Below are positions 52,401 through 61,013 of a stretch of DNA of 64,000 nucleotides, piece by piece; position 1 is the stretch's first letter, and every line of letters begins with the position of its first letter. The DNA is from Aurantiochytrium sp. KH105 (taxonomy: Eukaryota > Sar > Bigyra > Thraustochytrida > Thraustochytriidae), in the NCBI GenBank assembly GCA_003116975.1, contig BGKB01000077.1, forward strand, positions 124,001-188,000, written 5' to 3'. The translations under genes and the position numbers were made by a program. The notes under the pieces were generated by a model. That model saw only the letters and a program-made list of their open reading frames with translations, ran no database searches and was not told the origin of the DNA.

Positions 52401-54533
52401 ACTGCCCGGCGCCCCAGATCCCGTCCAGGCGACCCCGCTGAGCGCAGATGTCGACGACGAGGCAGCCATGGCCTTGTCACGCCGCACAGAGTCCTCGAGC
52501 GCGAGCGTTTCTTGGCGAGCTTGGTGCATGAGCTGCTCCTTCTTTTGCGCTTCCTGCATGAGTTGATGGTTGTACTCCATATTGCGTAGATCGAGTTCGC
52601 GGGCTGCCTCGAGCTCCCGTTTATAACGTTCCTTGTCCTCAGCACTCTGGGTCTCGAAAATTTTCTTTTGGCCGGGCGCAAGCAAACGCCATCGCCGCGA
52701 AACCTCCTTTTGAACATCGCGAAAATCAAGAGAGGGAAAGGTCTCGCGGACCTCTTTACCCGTGACCGAAGTGTAGATGTTGAAGGCTGAGCGAGCGGGG
52801 CGAACCTGCTTGCGATTGTTTTCGTTCAGCAGGCCCTCCACGACGGGCTTGCCATCCTCATCCATACCGTAATTATTTTCCCGTAAGACCATGTGACCCG
52901 CGACATTGACGAGGCGGGACTTGACTTGGCGACGCGGGCGTCTGCTTGACTTGGCGACGGCCATGGCGGTGCGCGTCTTTTCGAGTTTCCGCCGCCGCTC
53001 TTGCTCCGCCGCGATGCGGGAATCGTCATCGACTTTTTCGGTCGTCCGCCAGTCGGACTTGCCAACCATCTTGTACGGCTTGAATTTGAAAAACTCTTCG
53101 AAGTCCTTTTGTAGCTGTTTCTTCCGTTTTTCAGCCTCGCCCATTTTTTTCCGCTCCTCGCTGAGCCCGCTTGCATCCACATCCTCTGCTTGCATTCGCT
53201 CGAGTTCGGCGAGCTCGGCAGCCTCCTCCTGGACCCTATTCTTGGCGGCATAATACTTTCTCGTTTCCTCGACAGCCTCTTCAAAAGCGGACCGTTCCGG
53301 ATCATCCTTTTCCGCTGGCTTGGCGTCTCTGACAGCTTCGTCAATCATATCTGCCGAGATCCAAGTGTCGTCGTATCCGATCGTATCGAGATATTTGCGC
53401 AAGAGGATCTTGGTTTTGGGCCTTTCGGCAATGCGCGCTGCCTCGTACCTCTTTCGTTCTTGCGCCTCGAGGATCTTTCTGCGTCGTTCTGCCTCGGCGC
53501 GTTCCTCTTCCTCTTTACGGCGCAGCGCTTCGAGTCGGGCCTTTTCTTCGGCGGCTTTGCGCTCGCGTTCAACTCGTGCCTTTTCGGCGGCAATGCGCGC
53601 ACGTTCAGCTTCTTCTTTTTTGCGTTTTGCCTCCTCGAGGGCCTTTACTTGCTGGCGCCGCTTTGCCTCCAGCAGTTGTTGCTGTTGTAACTCTTGCTGT
53701 TGTTGTTGCTGCTGCTGTGTTTGCTGCGCCATTCGCGTGTTAACCATCTGTTGCTGACGTTCAATCTTGTAGAGCTTGAGATGCGTGATGAGTTCTGGCG
53801 GAAGTGCCTGCTTGGCCTGGAGCAGGCGGAGGCCGTGCGCTACAGCTCTCGGGTTGTACCAGTGCGTTGTCGAGTCGGTCGTGTTGTACCAGTATTTACG
53901 GCCGTTTCCGTCCTTGGCCTCGTACCACTCCATTCCCGCCCCGGGAATCTGCATTCGATTGGAGTTGGAAGAGGTGCTCGCGCTTCGAAGAGGCTGCTGC
54001 GGCTGCGGTTGTGGCTGCTGCCTTTGCGCAGCGGCAGCAGCGTATCCGCCATATTGTTGTTGCTGTTGTTGTTTCCTTTGTTCCAAGATCTGACGCTGGT
54101 GATCGTCGTAGGCAGATTGTCCGCTTCCTCCATACGACTGGCGCTGGTTGTACGCGTGTGGCTGTTGCTGCTGATAACTAGAGTATCCTGCGTAATCGAG
54201 ATCGCTCTGCTGTTGCTGTTGCTGCAGCTGCTGGGCATGCGAGTGCGAGTAATAATCTCCGTCTTGCTGGTATGTTTGCTGGCCATAAGAGGGGCCGTTG
54301 CTGTCTGCAGCGTACGAGCTAGCTGAATGACCAGCGGATGTCACCCCTGAGCCATAGGCGCCATCGTACACGGAGCCGGAAGACTGAGACGGCCATGACG
54401 AGCCCGCCATTCCCTGCTGCATATATTGCTGGCCTGAAGCGTACATCGACTCCACCCCATTTCCATCGCCGCCGAGACTACTTCCGTCATTGTAGCCCGG
54501 ATACTGAGTGTTGCCATAACTGTTTCCGTCCAT
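46437..54533 (-). CDS. Giant SNF2-family chromatin remodeller (WW, HMG box, PHD)
   Basis: A 2698-residue intronless frame starts at an ATG at 54533. In order: Gln/Tyr/Ser/Gly-rich N terminus (1-190); a WW-like module (about 202-230, MEWYEAKDGNGRKYWYN); a charged coiled coil (about 265-480); an HMG box (about 578-650, RPARSAFNIYT to WRLLAPGQKKIF); an SNF2 ATPase with Walker A DEMGLGKT near 1055, DEGH near 1166, LLLTGTPLQNN, MSTRAGGLGINLA near 1433 and DRVHRIGQTKP near 1464. A PHD finger from about 1748 (CLACWDGGELLLCDQCC) is followed by a second Cys/His unit ending CTECPSAFCEDHLP, as in NSD proteins. The last 800 residues are acidic and disordered. The ATPase core looks ISWI-like, but no HAND-SANT-SLIDE is seen. 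A nuclear ATP-driven nucleosome remodeller is implied. Confidence 0.9.
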   Translation of the reverse strand: MDGNSYGNTQYPGYNDGSSLGGDGNGVESMYASGQQYMQQGMAGSSWPSQSSGSVYDGAYGSGVTSAGHSASSYAADSNGPSYGQQTYQQDGDYYSHSHAQQLQQQQQQSDLDYAGYSSYQQQQPHAYNQRQSYGGSGQSAYDDHQRQILEQRKQQQQQQYGGYAAAAAQRQQPQPQPQQPLRSASTSSNSNRMQIPGAGMEWYEAKDGNGRKYWYNTTDSTTHWYNPRAVAHGLRLLQAKQALPPELITHLKLYKIERQQQMVNTRMAQQTQQQQQQQQELQQQQLLEAKRRQQVKALEEAKRKKEEAERARIAAEKARVERERKAAEEKARLEALRRKEEEERAEAERRRKILEAQERKRYEAARIAERPKTKILLRKYLDTIGYDDTWISADMIDEAVRDAKPAEKDDPERSAFEEAVEETRKYYAAKNRVQEEAAELAELERMQAEDVDASGLSEERKKMGEAEKRKKQLQKDFEEFFKFKPYKMVGKSDWRTTEKVDDDSRIAAEQERRRKLEKTRTAMAVAKSSRRPRRQVKSRLVNVAGHMVLRENNYGMDEDGKPVVEGLLNENNRKQVRPARSAFNIYTSVTGKEVRETFPSLDFRDVQKEVSRRWRLLAPGQKKIFETQSAEDKERYKRELEAARELDLRNMEYNHQLMQEAQKKEQLMHQARQETLALEDSVRRDKAMAASSSTSALSGVAWTGSGAPGSGHGAASPSPPAAAAQRGQPPRMNYPEVADAVMIALGPRAGLEMKELAAWVQNTRLGRIFMGRLKAPFDESPLTKAVRRGINRGRYVQERATGKTPAGGVKFSTSGLLEVARAKSLRDIKEEERQARAKSKNTSASALRAKRQQELEQQRSEHRIAMKADIFEANQRMWAFMYRQKDSLGPFVTKDVKEKLEFAAMLLREHGRGDLLENDPSGYEQEDRIMEEEQRRQKLEAAAAANGETKEAKEATESKDANHSIDEIVPSNSGPNVGDLSGAGTGTGTGTTHENGQTSIAEADKLKQVAQTLTVRRKRPACDQPRDIVWGKLRQYQREGLRWMVSTFQNGINGILADEMGLGKTLQTVSFLTHLKFEMKVGGPFLVIVPLSVLTAWANEFNRWSPKLKVIKLHSSSKEERDRLKRDILSDFSKFDVVITTFEMIISNNMKLMLGSKMWWRYVVIDEGHKIKNDETDLAVAVRSINCQGRLLLTGTPLQNNLHELWALLNYLYPAIFTESSTFDDCFDLSKQIVETDMLAKAHYLIRPFVLRRTKGEVEQKMPPKEEIEVKVPLSKMQRYWYKQLLMRDANLLKRVEGEISGEGSEAGAASAGDWKKLQSLMMQLRKCCNHPYLFPNAEPNFTGETREDLVEASGKLKILDRLLKKLYERGHRVVIFSQFTATLNILQDFCNLRGYKFSRLDGSTNRVQRAIDIMQYNREGSVYFAYLMSTRAGGLGINLATADTVILYDSDWNPQVDLQAMDRVHRIGQTKPVHVYRLIASGTVEERVVQRAKKKLYLDRMVNRGSTSQAEALESLSKAEMLKMLTFGASTVFGGSGGEDDNISDEDLDQMMDRSRLEGKAEGEVDTSTKVLGKSGLSASGEDDEDAEEAAGEGAAARGVVDASLNALEFDGTSEALNLRQLDGVFYEKKSGSDGFPPKPRKRKLAAIAEAANEESVAQSMDEIAKRWAEENPDMYAHGVKPSKRARVSRFVEVDGHTILKANNYTIEQGGRSVYEDELTNGNAAAVLPAQGRQVAGRDYDNEGHCLACWDGGELLLCDQCCAAYHQTCLRPDQLPPRRKDGGQGAVTWGCPHHSCKVCARKAHASGGMLFRCTECPSAFCEDHLPADHLYLNENGREERFEALGQRKPAQAYFVQCSLRCHRFATIRRKDGVLAAIRDIQKNPAGAVEGSKAIKTDAPTVEKKEHMMPEPLAATASSTPAVAETKNGDVAMSHFAVSASTQPVVKDEDAVMKDEGAIAQNADPDVKTADVVMKDEGAIAQNADPVVKTADAFVTENVVDASATTSESPIHAEMKGEDSTMQDTSVCVSTPAQVTAEDIVMGEDGVANTTPSVAPKRESGVGEAAQAEVEAKDDLQAKVKDGGSEMEDVVANTTSTTSPKLDSGVDEAARSQVEAKEAPEDASQAQEKEGSTVMKDDVAVAAPSATPKLDSSLGDSAPTGVESKIVSKDAEATNCKEGAAVATSTETSQINAALEPKSDANASTQPEGVSVEGAAAAATSENSTPAEHVESNMESAQANVTSEDVTMSDSGMLTSDAADTKVVEGNEAGNAVVAKAVLVDDALTRTSAGGNKSDVMKVNTVPTSLVIEANADEVKSNADEVKANADEVKANADEVKSNADEVKSNADEVKAETKEGGEKVAMASSTSDANVPVQARSNTSENDTKMEDASSANNKVVPPEETNQDEDIAMADVNSSSNPTSDKTEVTVNMGTMATAGEGKIDVAEETPTLLETSDRAEDEAVAASNTDVAATASQSSEVAIESAQVTREKTDEPVDELQSSQSAVEEVVKSAGSSSTENADATIKVAAPAALDDQGVNANEVKKQEASVSNSEEVSGAAESSVPPAIVISAEGSKNKLEATAEDDEPKRKRMKTEEDGADGVRSPSAAANAHSGESQALDGLENSRMSTSTAGQDREAPDEPKEDSATPAGTLAGTPAVTPAGTPAAKMIGQENRDSDAPQPHDEHSGPGDSETKD
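47478..47612 (-). repeat. 21-bp coding repeat in the SNF2 tail (DEVKxNA)
   Basis: About six 21-base units encode seven-residue copies NADEVKA or NADEVKS (about residues 2308-2352). Being a multiple of three, the array preserves the frame. A second in-frame duplication of 63 bases lies at about 48550-48690 and repeats MKDEGAIAQNADP. Confidence 0.85.
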
Positions 54534-57304
54534 CTTTCCGTCGGTTTGGTCTTCGTTCTCGGCTGAGCGTGCGTGCGCGCGTACGTGCGAGCCTTTCTCG
54601 CTCTAGGCTTGGCGAGTTTTCTGGTGTTTCTTTCGCCTCGCCTCGCCGCGCCTCGCCGCGCCGCGCCGGCTCGCTCGCTCGCTCGCGTCGGTGTCTCGGA
54701 CACGACCTCGACTCGCGCGTGCTCTCCCAGCACGTCCACGTGCGTGCGGAGCTGGGCGCGTCCCAGCTCTGCCGAGTCCCAGGGGTCCCTCTGCGCAGCC
54801 ACAAGCACGCACCGCGGCGCCGCTGCCAACGACGAGGCCAGCCGGCAAGCAAGCAAGCAGCGCAAGCACGCAGACGGCCGAGCCTGCCTCGGCCTCGCTC
54901 CGACAGGCCGGACGCGCCCTGGCGGCCCGGCGCGCGCCGCGAGGGCGACCGGCTGCCGCTGCCGCTCGCCGCGGCGGCCTGAACGGCCGGCGGTGCCTGC
55001 TGTCTCGCAGCGACGCTCTGGCTGGCTGGCCTTGCCGCCGGGAGTCTTGGACTTGGTTGACCTGCCGACTGACCACCGAATGCGGAATGAATGAATGACT
55101 GAAGGAGCGAAGGCCCGCGATCTGTCTCTGCCGCGCCTTCTGCGCCTGGGGTTTTGAAACCAGCCGGGCGGGGCGGGCGGCCGGGCGGGCGGCCGGGCGG
55201 CCGGGCGTGGGGGCTCTCCCGCGCGACGGGGCTGGCGGGCTGCCTGCCTCGCTCGCTCCGGTCGCGTGCCCTGCCTGCCTGCCTGTCTGCCTGCGTCGCA
55301 CTCCGTGCTCCGAGCCCGCGCGTGCGGGACGCCTTTGACGCGAAGCGGGTCTTCTGGTTTTGCCCCTTCCTTCTCTCTCTGCCTTGTTTGCCCCCTTCTT
55401 TCCCTTCTTTCTTTCGCCATTTTTTTCTCTCCCTCTCCCTCGTCTGACTCTGGCGAAGTCTAGTCTCGGCCGAACAGCCGGCCGGAATACCGCCCTTGCG
55501 CGCCGCCATTCTCCACTTGCCGCCGCGCGTCGCCAACACGGCTATCGCCGCCGCCACAGCGCTCCACTCGCGCCGCGCGGGAATTTCCACGCGCTAGGGG
55601 TCCCTACTGCGCGCCTAGGCGCCGCGCGACCGCGCGACCAACTGCCGCCGCTTCCGTCGATCGATCGCTCGCGCGCGCCGGCGAGCGAGCGCGCCGCGGC
55701 GAGCGGCAGCGGCAGCGGCGGCGCGGGCGGCGGGGAAGCCCGGTGCGCGCGCGCGCCAGCGCCAGGCCGCGCCTGCGCGGCGGGCCAGCGGCAGCGGTCC
55801 GGGCGCTCTCGGGGACGAGAAAAGACGGCGCGTCGGTCCTGTGGCGTTGTGAGGAGAAGAAGCACGAGGGGAAAAATTATCGCTCACTTCGACAGCAGTG
55901 CAGAAAGAGAGAAAGAAAGAAAGAAAGAAAGAAAAAGAAAGAAAGACGGCTCGAGGACACTTTTTCGTTCACATGACGCGGCCTTCGGGTCACCTGCGCT
56001 GGTTGCAATTTGTTGGGTGATTGGTTGCTTGGTTGCTTGGTTGGTGTGCTCACTGATGCTACCGGCTACCAGAGAGAGTTGGCGAAGTAACACCAAGACG
56101 AATGGAGGAAGCTCACTGTAAGGCAGTGCATCGTTTTGCTTGAAGGATTGCGTCACGCGAGATGTCGATTGACGCTTTCTTTGGATGAAAGCGTTGCTTT
56201 ACTTTCGTTTTCTTTAGATTCGAGCGTTTGAATGTGCTTCAAGCGTTTAAATGTGTTTCAATATGTTTCTCGCCGTGCTGATCATTTCGTGAATGTGCCG
56301 GTGCGTGATTTCTGCGCGTTTATGTCTCTTTGCAAGTATAATCTTGCATCATTTCTTTTCTCAAACGGACCCACCGCTGCAGCCAGACCTGTGACACGGT
56401 GGACCGATTCATGGGAAACAAGTAGATGTGCCACTTAACATTAATAATGTCCATTTATTCTTCTTTGTTGCGTTTGAATAGGAACATAGATTGAAGGAAA
56501 TCGCGAACGGAGGAATAATAACCCGTCCAGCAAGTTTTGATGTGAATGCCATTTCGACCAAAAAGTACGTTGAAATTAAACTGTAGGACCCTTACATTCA
56601 TTTTGCTACAATTTGGCGCAAGGCAAACCGCGCCATCACCATGAGAAGCGTCAAAATATGCTGTCTGCGTCCGCTCAACTCGGCTTTGAAGCCGAGACGT
56701 TGGATCGAGGACTTATTCTTTGTTAGAAGACTAGACAAAAGTAGAAAACATCCAGTAACTCCAACGTCAACCTTAGCTTTAAGACATCTACATCTAATTG
56801 GTGAAGGCCGTCTTCGCTTCTGTTACGCATTCATCTCACTAACACGATGGGCTTTGCGCGCGCGGTGACCGCTGGCCAAAAGAGTAAAGGCGCCGAATAG
56901 TCGTTCCCCGCGTCAGCTCCAAGCCGGCGCGGTGCTATATTCATGTCTTGGATTGTTTTCGTGTTTTGTTTTAATTTCTTCTCTTTCATTTGGCATACGC
57001 CTTCACCCTTCCGGCCCGCGATGCACCAGGGGAGACAACAACAAAGGCACAAAGTTCACGAGGAAAAAAAAAGAAAAGAAAAAAGAAGCAAAGTGGGATG
57101 AGACCGAGCGCATTCCTTTGTGGCATCGAGCGAGTGAGCAAGTACGCCAGCCAGCTGGACACATTCTTAGCTCAATCGACCCACAAAGAAGACGACAACA
57201 TCATTGAGAAGCAGAGGATCGCCAAAACCAGATGAAGAAGAAAAAGTCATGGCCGGAAAAAATCGGAGGCGGCGATGTCGATCGAGAAGAGACGCTGCAC
57301 ATGA
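54534..57304. other. Repeat-rich upstream region and AT-richer island
   Basis: The first 1.6 kb upstream of the SNF2 start is very GC-rich, with CGCCT/GCTCG words, GGGCGGCC repeats (55170-55210), GCCT units (55270-55290) and a GAAA run (55905-55945). From about 56150 to 57000 the composition changes sharply to AT-rich DNA without tandem repeats. Frames there are short and have atypical codons. A protein-like 3' frame at about 57115-57235 on the plus strand (GIERVSKYASQLDTFLAQ) ends just before the small membrane-protein gene but has no convincing start. Nothing else is supported. Confidence 0.5.
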
Positions 57305-57693
57305 TCATGATGATCCGGCAGCGACTGCTGAGGCAGACGCAATGTCGACGTCCGACTGAATGGCGGCAGGATCATCCACGATTGAATGCGCAAGGGCCAC
57401 GCAGAGGTTGAAGGTCTGCATGGCCATGCTAGCTGGGAGGTAGAAGAAAATGAAGATCAGGAGAGGAAAGAAAACCATGAATTCTCCTCTGGAAGCCATC
57501 GAAAGCCCTGTGTACATGGCGAATCTAAAAAGGCTCACGAAGGAAACGTCAGTTCGACTGTCACTATAGAGAGGGCGAGCGAACGAGAGAGAGAGAACGA
57601 GAGAGAGCGCGAGAGCGCGCACAACATGCGAAAAAGGGAATCGCACAACACTTACACAAAGACAAAGCGCTTGACCTTGTCAACAACCCACAT
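57305..57693 (-). CDS. Small two-exon membrane protein (96 aa)
   Basis: Exon 1 (57693-57656) encodes MWVVDKVKRFVF plus two bases and ends at a strong donor GTAAGT. Exon 2 (57557-57305) supplies the third base and runs to a TGA. The join gives 96 residues in frame. The protein has an amphipathic, basic N terminus, a moderately hydrophobic segment (VSFVSLFRFAMYTGLSMA) and one very hydrophobic helix (MVFFPLLIFIFFYLPASMA), then an acidic, Ala/Ser-rich tail. A conventional ORF call starts instead at a GTG inside the intron and gives a false signal-peptide-like N terminus. I do not recognise the family. The splice signals, phase match and sensible hydropathy make it a likely real gene; earlier exons cannot be excluded. 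Confidence 0.6.
57558..57655 (-). other. 98-bp intron of the small membrane-protein gene
   Basis: Donor GTAAGT, acceptor GTGACAG, with a pyrimidine-rich CT-repeat body on the sense strand. It interrupts a Val codon after its second base. Confidence 0.65.
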
Positions 57694-58812
57694 TGTGGCG
57701 TCGCGTTCTTTCCCGCGTCTGCCTGCCTTCTTGGCCGCCTTCTTGCCTGCCTACCCGATACCGTGTTCGAAGTGTCGCTGCAAGGGGCGCGTCAGCGACT
57801 CAGGACTCGGCCGGAAACGACGTCAAGCCCGTCCGTCGTCCTCACGCAAGACCTCCTGCGCAGGGACGGCCAAGAAACTAATCTGCCGCGACGCTCGCCC
57901 AAGCTTGTGACCTCTCGCAAGCGCGCGGCCGCAAGAGGCGAGGTCCCAAGGCAGGCAGGGTGACTCGTGCGCAGTGCAGCAGGCTGAATGTAGCCTGCGA
58001 CGCGCACGCGCCAGACCCCTTCGCTTGCCCCAGACGGAGAGAGACTCCGCCCCGTCCGCCGCTCGCGCGGGGGCCCTGTCCGCGCAAACGCCGGCGGCCG
58101 TCCGCTCAGCGCCGCCGCGGTCTCTCTCCGCTAGCTTCGCCGCTGCGCGCTCGCCGCTTGCTCTGCCGCACGCGCGCGCGGTGACGTGGGTGAGTGCACC
58201 CGACCCGGTTTTGCCGCGAGCGCAGTCTGCCTTCGAGGCTGGACTTGAGATTCCTCTTTGCAGGCTGTTTGTTCGACTTTGCCGCCCGCTCCGCCGCCTT
58301 TTCCCGCCTCGCCGCAAGTCGCGCAAACCCTCCGCGCACTGCTAGGAGCCGAGCTTTGATTAATGGCCTATTTATCGTTTTATTTGACTCTGGGTCAAGT
58401 CTTGAACTCTGGTTAGAGCGTGCAGCGGTGCTTTCTTTCCCAGGGCCCGGAGAAAAAAAACATTATCAGGCCTATCCTCGCCCGGCCGCGACGCCACGAG
58501 CAGTGCCCGCGTGGCGCGTCTCTGTCCGCCGTGTTCCACCTGGCTGCCGCGAGGAACTAGTGATACTGTTAGAGTGACAAGCGAGGGAGAACAGAACAGC
58601 CAGCAGCAGTTCCGCAAGGGTTCCGGAAGGGTTCTACGATAACCAGGACGAAAAAGGAAAGACGAAAAAAAAAAAAAAATGGGGCCGGTCGATCACATCG
58701 AGGATGACGGACAACAAGCGAACGTCGTCCTTCTCCTTCGCGCGCGCGGCGCGGCGGGCGACGGGCGGGGACGGCGAGCGGGGCCTGCGAGCGGGCCCGC
58801 CCTGCTTGGACG
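57694..58812. other. GC-rich divergent intergenic region
   Basis: This lies between the starts of the small membrane-protein gene (minus) and the four-helix membrane-protein gene (plus). It is very GC-rich in 57900-58200, with a poly-A tract of about 13 bases near 58667-58679. Overlapping frames on both strands show no domain. It should carry both promoters. Confidence 0.5.
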
Positions 58813-60819
58813 ATGCTTGTGAGCGACGCGAACGCGAGCGAACGTGCCGCCGGAGGCAACGCGCCGGGAAGCCAGGACGTTGAACGGGGCCTCGACCCCG
58901 CGTCAGACGTCGAGCAGCCGCAGCCGCAGCCGCAGCCGCAGCAGCAGCAGCAGAAAGTGAAAGAGAAACAGCATGCAGGCCAAAGCAAAAACTCCGCATG
59001 CTGCTGCTCGTACGAGCGAAACATGTACCGAATGGTCTCGCGGCTGTGCTCGCTGTCGGGTGCGAGACTGACCCCCAACGAGCAGTTTGAACGCAACTTT
59101 ATTATTCGCAGACTGCGGTCCGAAGCAAGTTATCTCGTCGCCATCATCTTTTTCTTGACCTGGTTCGCGATTTACTTTGCTCTGCTCGTCACCTCGCTGT
59201 CCCTCTTCGACGACTGGAATGTACTTTGCTCAGGAGTGCCTCAACTGGAGTGTTCCCAAAATGATGCCTGCCTCGCTGTATCCGCCTATATGCTCGCTCT
59301 AGGCGTATGCGGCTCCTTCCTATTTTTTTTTCTCACATGCATGTCGTGCGGACTTCGTGAGGTGGTGAAACGGAGCGCGTACTCAAATTTCCAGGAACGC
59401 CTCGAAAGTCGACCCATGTCCCGTCCTCGTCGTCGCGCCTTTGGCGGCAATGCCAAGCCTTCAGAGCCCTGTCTTGACGTACAACACGTGCATCTCGACG
59501 CACCGCTCACGGAAGCAAAGTCCGCATGTTCGGATGAGTCCTCCCTCCCGCTTCCCCCGTCTTCCGTAGGACAAATTGCCATTACTTCCGCTCTCAACGA
59601 CTTCGATGATGTCGATTCCCCTGTCACGGAGCCTTCTCTTCCTGATACAACGGATGACTTGACCAGGAATGATACTCTCGACAGAGAATACGCGAGTGGC
59701 AGTGACGACAATCATGACGACGACACCTTTGTTTCTGGCTCGCGCACCTTGAGTGCGCAGACCCTTGTCAGCAGTGTCGATGGCGAAAACGAGGGAGTCG
59801 ATTCTTCCGGGCGAGCCCAAGTTTTGCTATCGCATCAGGACGATCAGACATCCGATATGCAAGGCAGTAAACGTGGAGGACAAGGCACTGAAAAAGTTGC
59901 ACATCATGAAGAATATGGGGGCGATGAAGAAGAAGAGAAAGAAGAAAAGGACGATCGTGTCCCTTCCCCGTCGCAGCCAGACTTGAAAGAGAAAATGAGC
60001 GGAAGAGATGCCCCTTTGCACCAGCAAACCCCAAGCACAATGGTCCACGAGCAGGGACACGACCTGCTTTCGCCTGCAGGGTCGACGGCGTCAAGTTTGC
60101 CCAGAAGTGATCTCATTGCGACAGGCGCCCATGGGAGCCGCGTACAACGCATGTCGCGACCTGCTTTCTCCAGACGCTCCGCCTCCAGCTCTAATATTGG
60201 CGATGGTCAAAGTCGTCTAATGCTCCGACGTGGCGCATCGTTGAATCAGTTGTCGCAGTGCAGCCGCCAGGAGAGTGGCGACTTCTCCGTAGAGGAAGAA
60301 GACGTTGATCTCTTTGATGACCCATTTCCGTTCCAAACGGTCGATTCCGGCAAGAGATTTGTATATCGACCTTTTGAGCATTGCTCATGCGCTCGCTCTG
60401 CGAAATGTTGTGGCAATTGGTGTCCTAAATGGTACGAGGATCCTTCTCAGATCGTCATTCACCTGGGTCGTGAGCGCCGCTTCGACACTTATTGCTTAGT
60501 CTCCTGGACCCAAGTAGGCGCACAATGCTGCATGTTTCCTTGGCTCGTGCTCATTTTTACGGCTACAATTGTTGTCCTTGCGCGAACCAACCCCTCGGAA
60601 TTCACTGACCCAGAGGGAGTCTGCTCTGTCACGGTCAACTCTACTTACGCCGAGAACTACGAAGAGAACCGCGTCTTTCACGGCCGTGCAGTCGCGCTCA
60701 CCTGGTTTGCAGTTCTCTGCACGTGGATTGTACTCTCTGGCTTTGGCATTCACGCCCTTGTCAAGACTGCCATGTCGAAATTCAAAGAGTCCCGCTGGGG
60801 AATGACGATGCGATCGTAA
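58813..60819 (+). CDS. Four-helix membrane protein with long acidic loop
   Basis: A 668-residue intronless frame starts at an ATG at 58813. A Gln/Pro repeat (about residues 35-47) precedes a Cys cluster (SACCCSYERN, 61-70). Two helices follow at about 106-128 (YLVAIIFFLTWFAIYFALL) and 152-176 (ending LFFFLTCM). A loop of nearly 390 residues is Ser/Asp/Glu-rich and probably disordered. It ends in a Cys-rich patch (HCSCARSAKCCGNWCP, about 522-537). Two more helices lie at about 572-592 (MFPWLVLIFTATIVVLA) and 626-650 (VALTWFAVLCTWIVLSGFG). Short extracytosolic segments carry an N-x-S/T sequon (VNSTY). The helix-hairpin, long loop, helix-hairpin plan is not one I can match to a transporter or channel family. 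Possible palmitoylation at the Cys clusters is inference. Confidence 0.75.
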   Translation: MLVSDANASERAAGGNAPGSQDVERGLDPASDVEQPQPQPQPQQQQQKVKEKQHAGQSKNSACCCSYERNMYRMVSRLCSLSGARLTPNEQFERNFIIRRLRSEASYLVAIIFFLTWFAIYFALLVTSLSLFDDWNVLCSGVPQLECSQNDACLAVSAYMLALGVCGSFLFFFLTCMSCGLREVVKRSAYSNFQERLESRPMSRPRRRAFGGNAKPSEPCLDVQHVHLDAPLTEAKSACSDESSLPLPPSSVGQIAITSALNDFDDVDSPVTEPSLPDTTDDLTRNDTLDREYASGSDDNHDDDTFVSGSRTLSAQTLVSSVDGENEGVDSSGRAQVLLSHQDDQTSDMQGSKRGGQGTEKVAHHEEYGGDEEEEKEEKDDRVPSPSQPDLKEKMSGRDAPLHQQTPSTMVHEQGHDLLSPAGSTASSLPRSDLIATGAHGSRVQRMSRPAFSRRSASSSNIGDGQSRLMLRRGASLNQLSQCSRQESGDFSVEEEDVDLFDDPFPFQTVDSGKRFVYRPFEHCSCARSAKCCGNWCPKWYEDPSQIVIHLGRERRFDTYCLVSWTQVGAQCCMFPWLVLIFTATIVVLARTNPSEFTDPEGVCSVTVNSTYAENYEENRVFHGRAVALTWFAVLCTWIVLSGFGIHALVKTAMSKFKESRWGMTMRS

Positions 60820-60890
60820 AGACAACCTTTGGGCATTCATTTCCTCTTTATACTCATACCTAACTATCCATCAAGACATCGCTCGCGCGC

Positions 60891-61013
60891 CATCATAAGA
60901 GCGGCAGGGCCTTGCTCAGCTGCTCGCGTGCCATCATACGAGCGGCAGGGCCTTGCTCAGCTGCTCACGTGCCATCATGTGAGCGACAGGGCTTTGCTCA
61001 GCTGCTCACGTGC
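60891..61013. repeat. Three tandem copies of a 41-bp unit
   Basis: CATCAT(A/G)-type units begin at 60891, 60932 and 60973, with a partial fourth beginning at 61014 inside the upstream coding region. Each carries GGCAGGGCCTTGCTCAGCTG or a close variant. Copy 3 contains the last codons and stop of the zinc-binding protein gene; copies 1 and 2 lie in its 3' untranslated region. Confidence 0.85.

Noticed and set aside
57115-57235. Plus-strand GIERVSKYASQLDTFLAQ frame ending in TGA
   Set aside because: Codon choice looks coding-like, but there is no start or acceptor and it follows a poly-A/G tract; kept as a possible 3' exon only.
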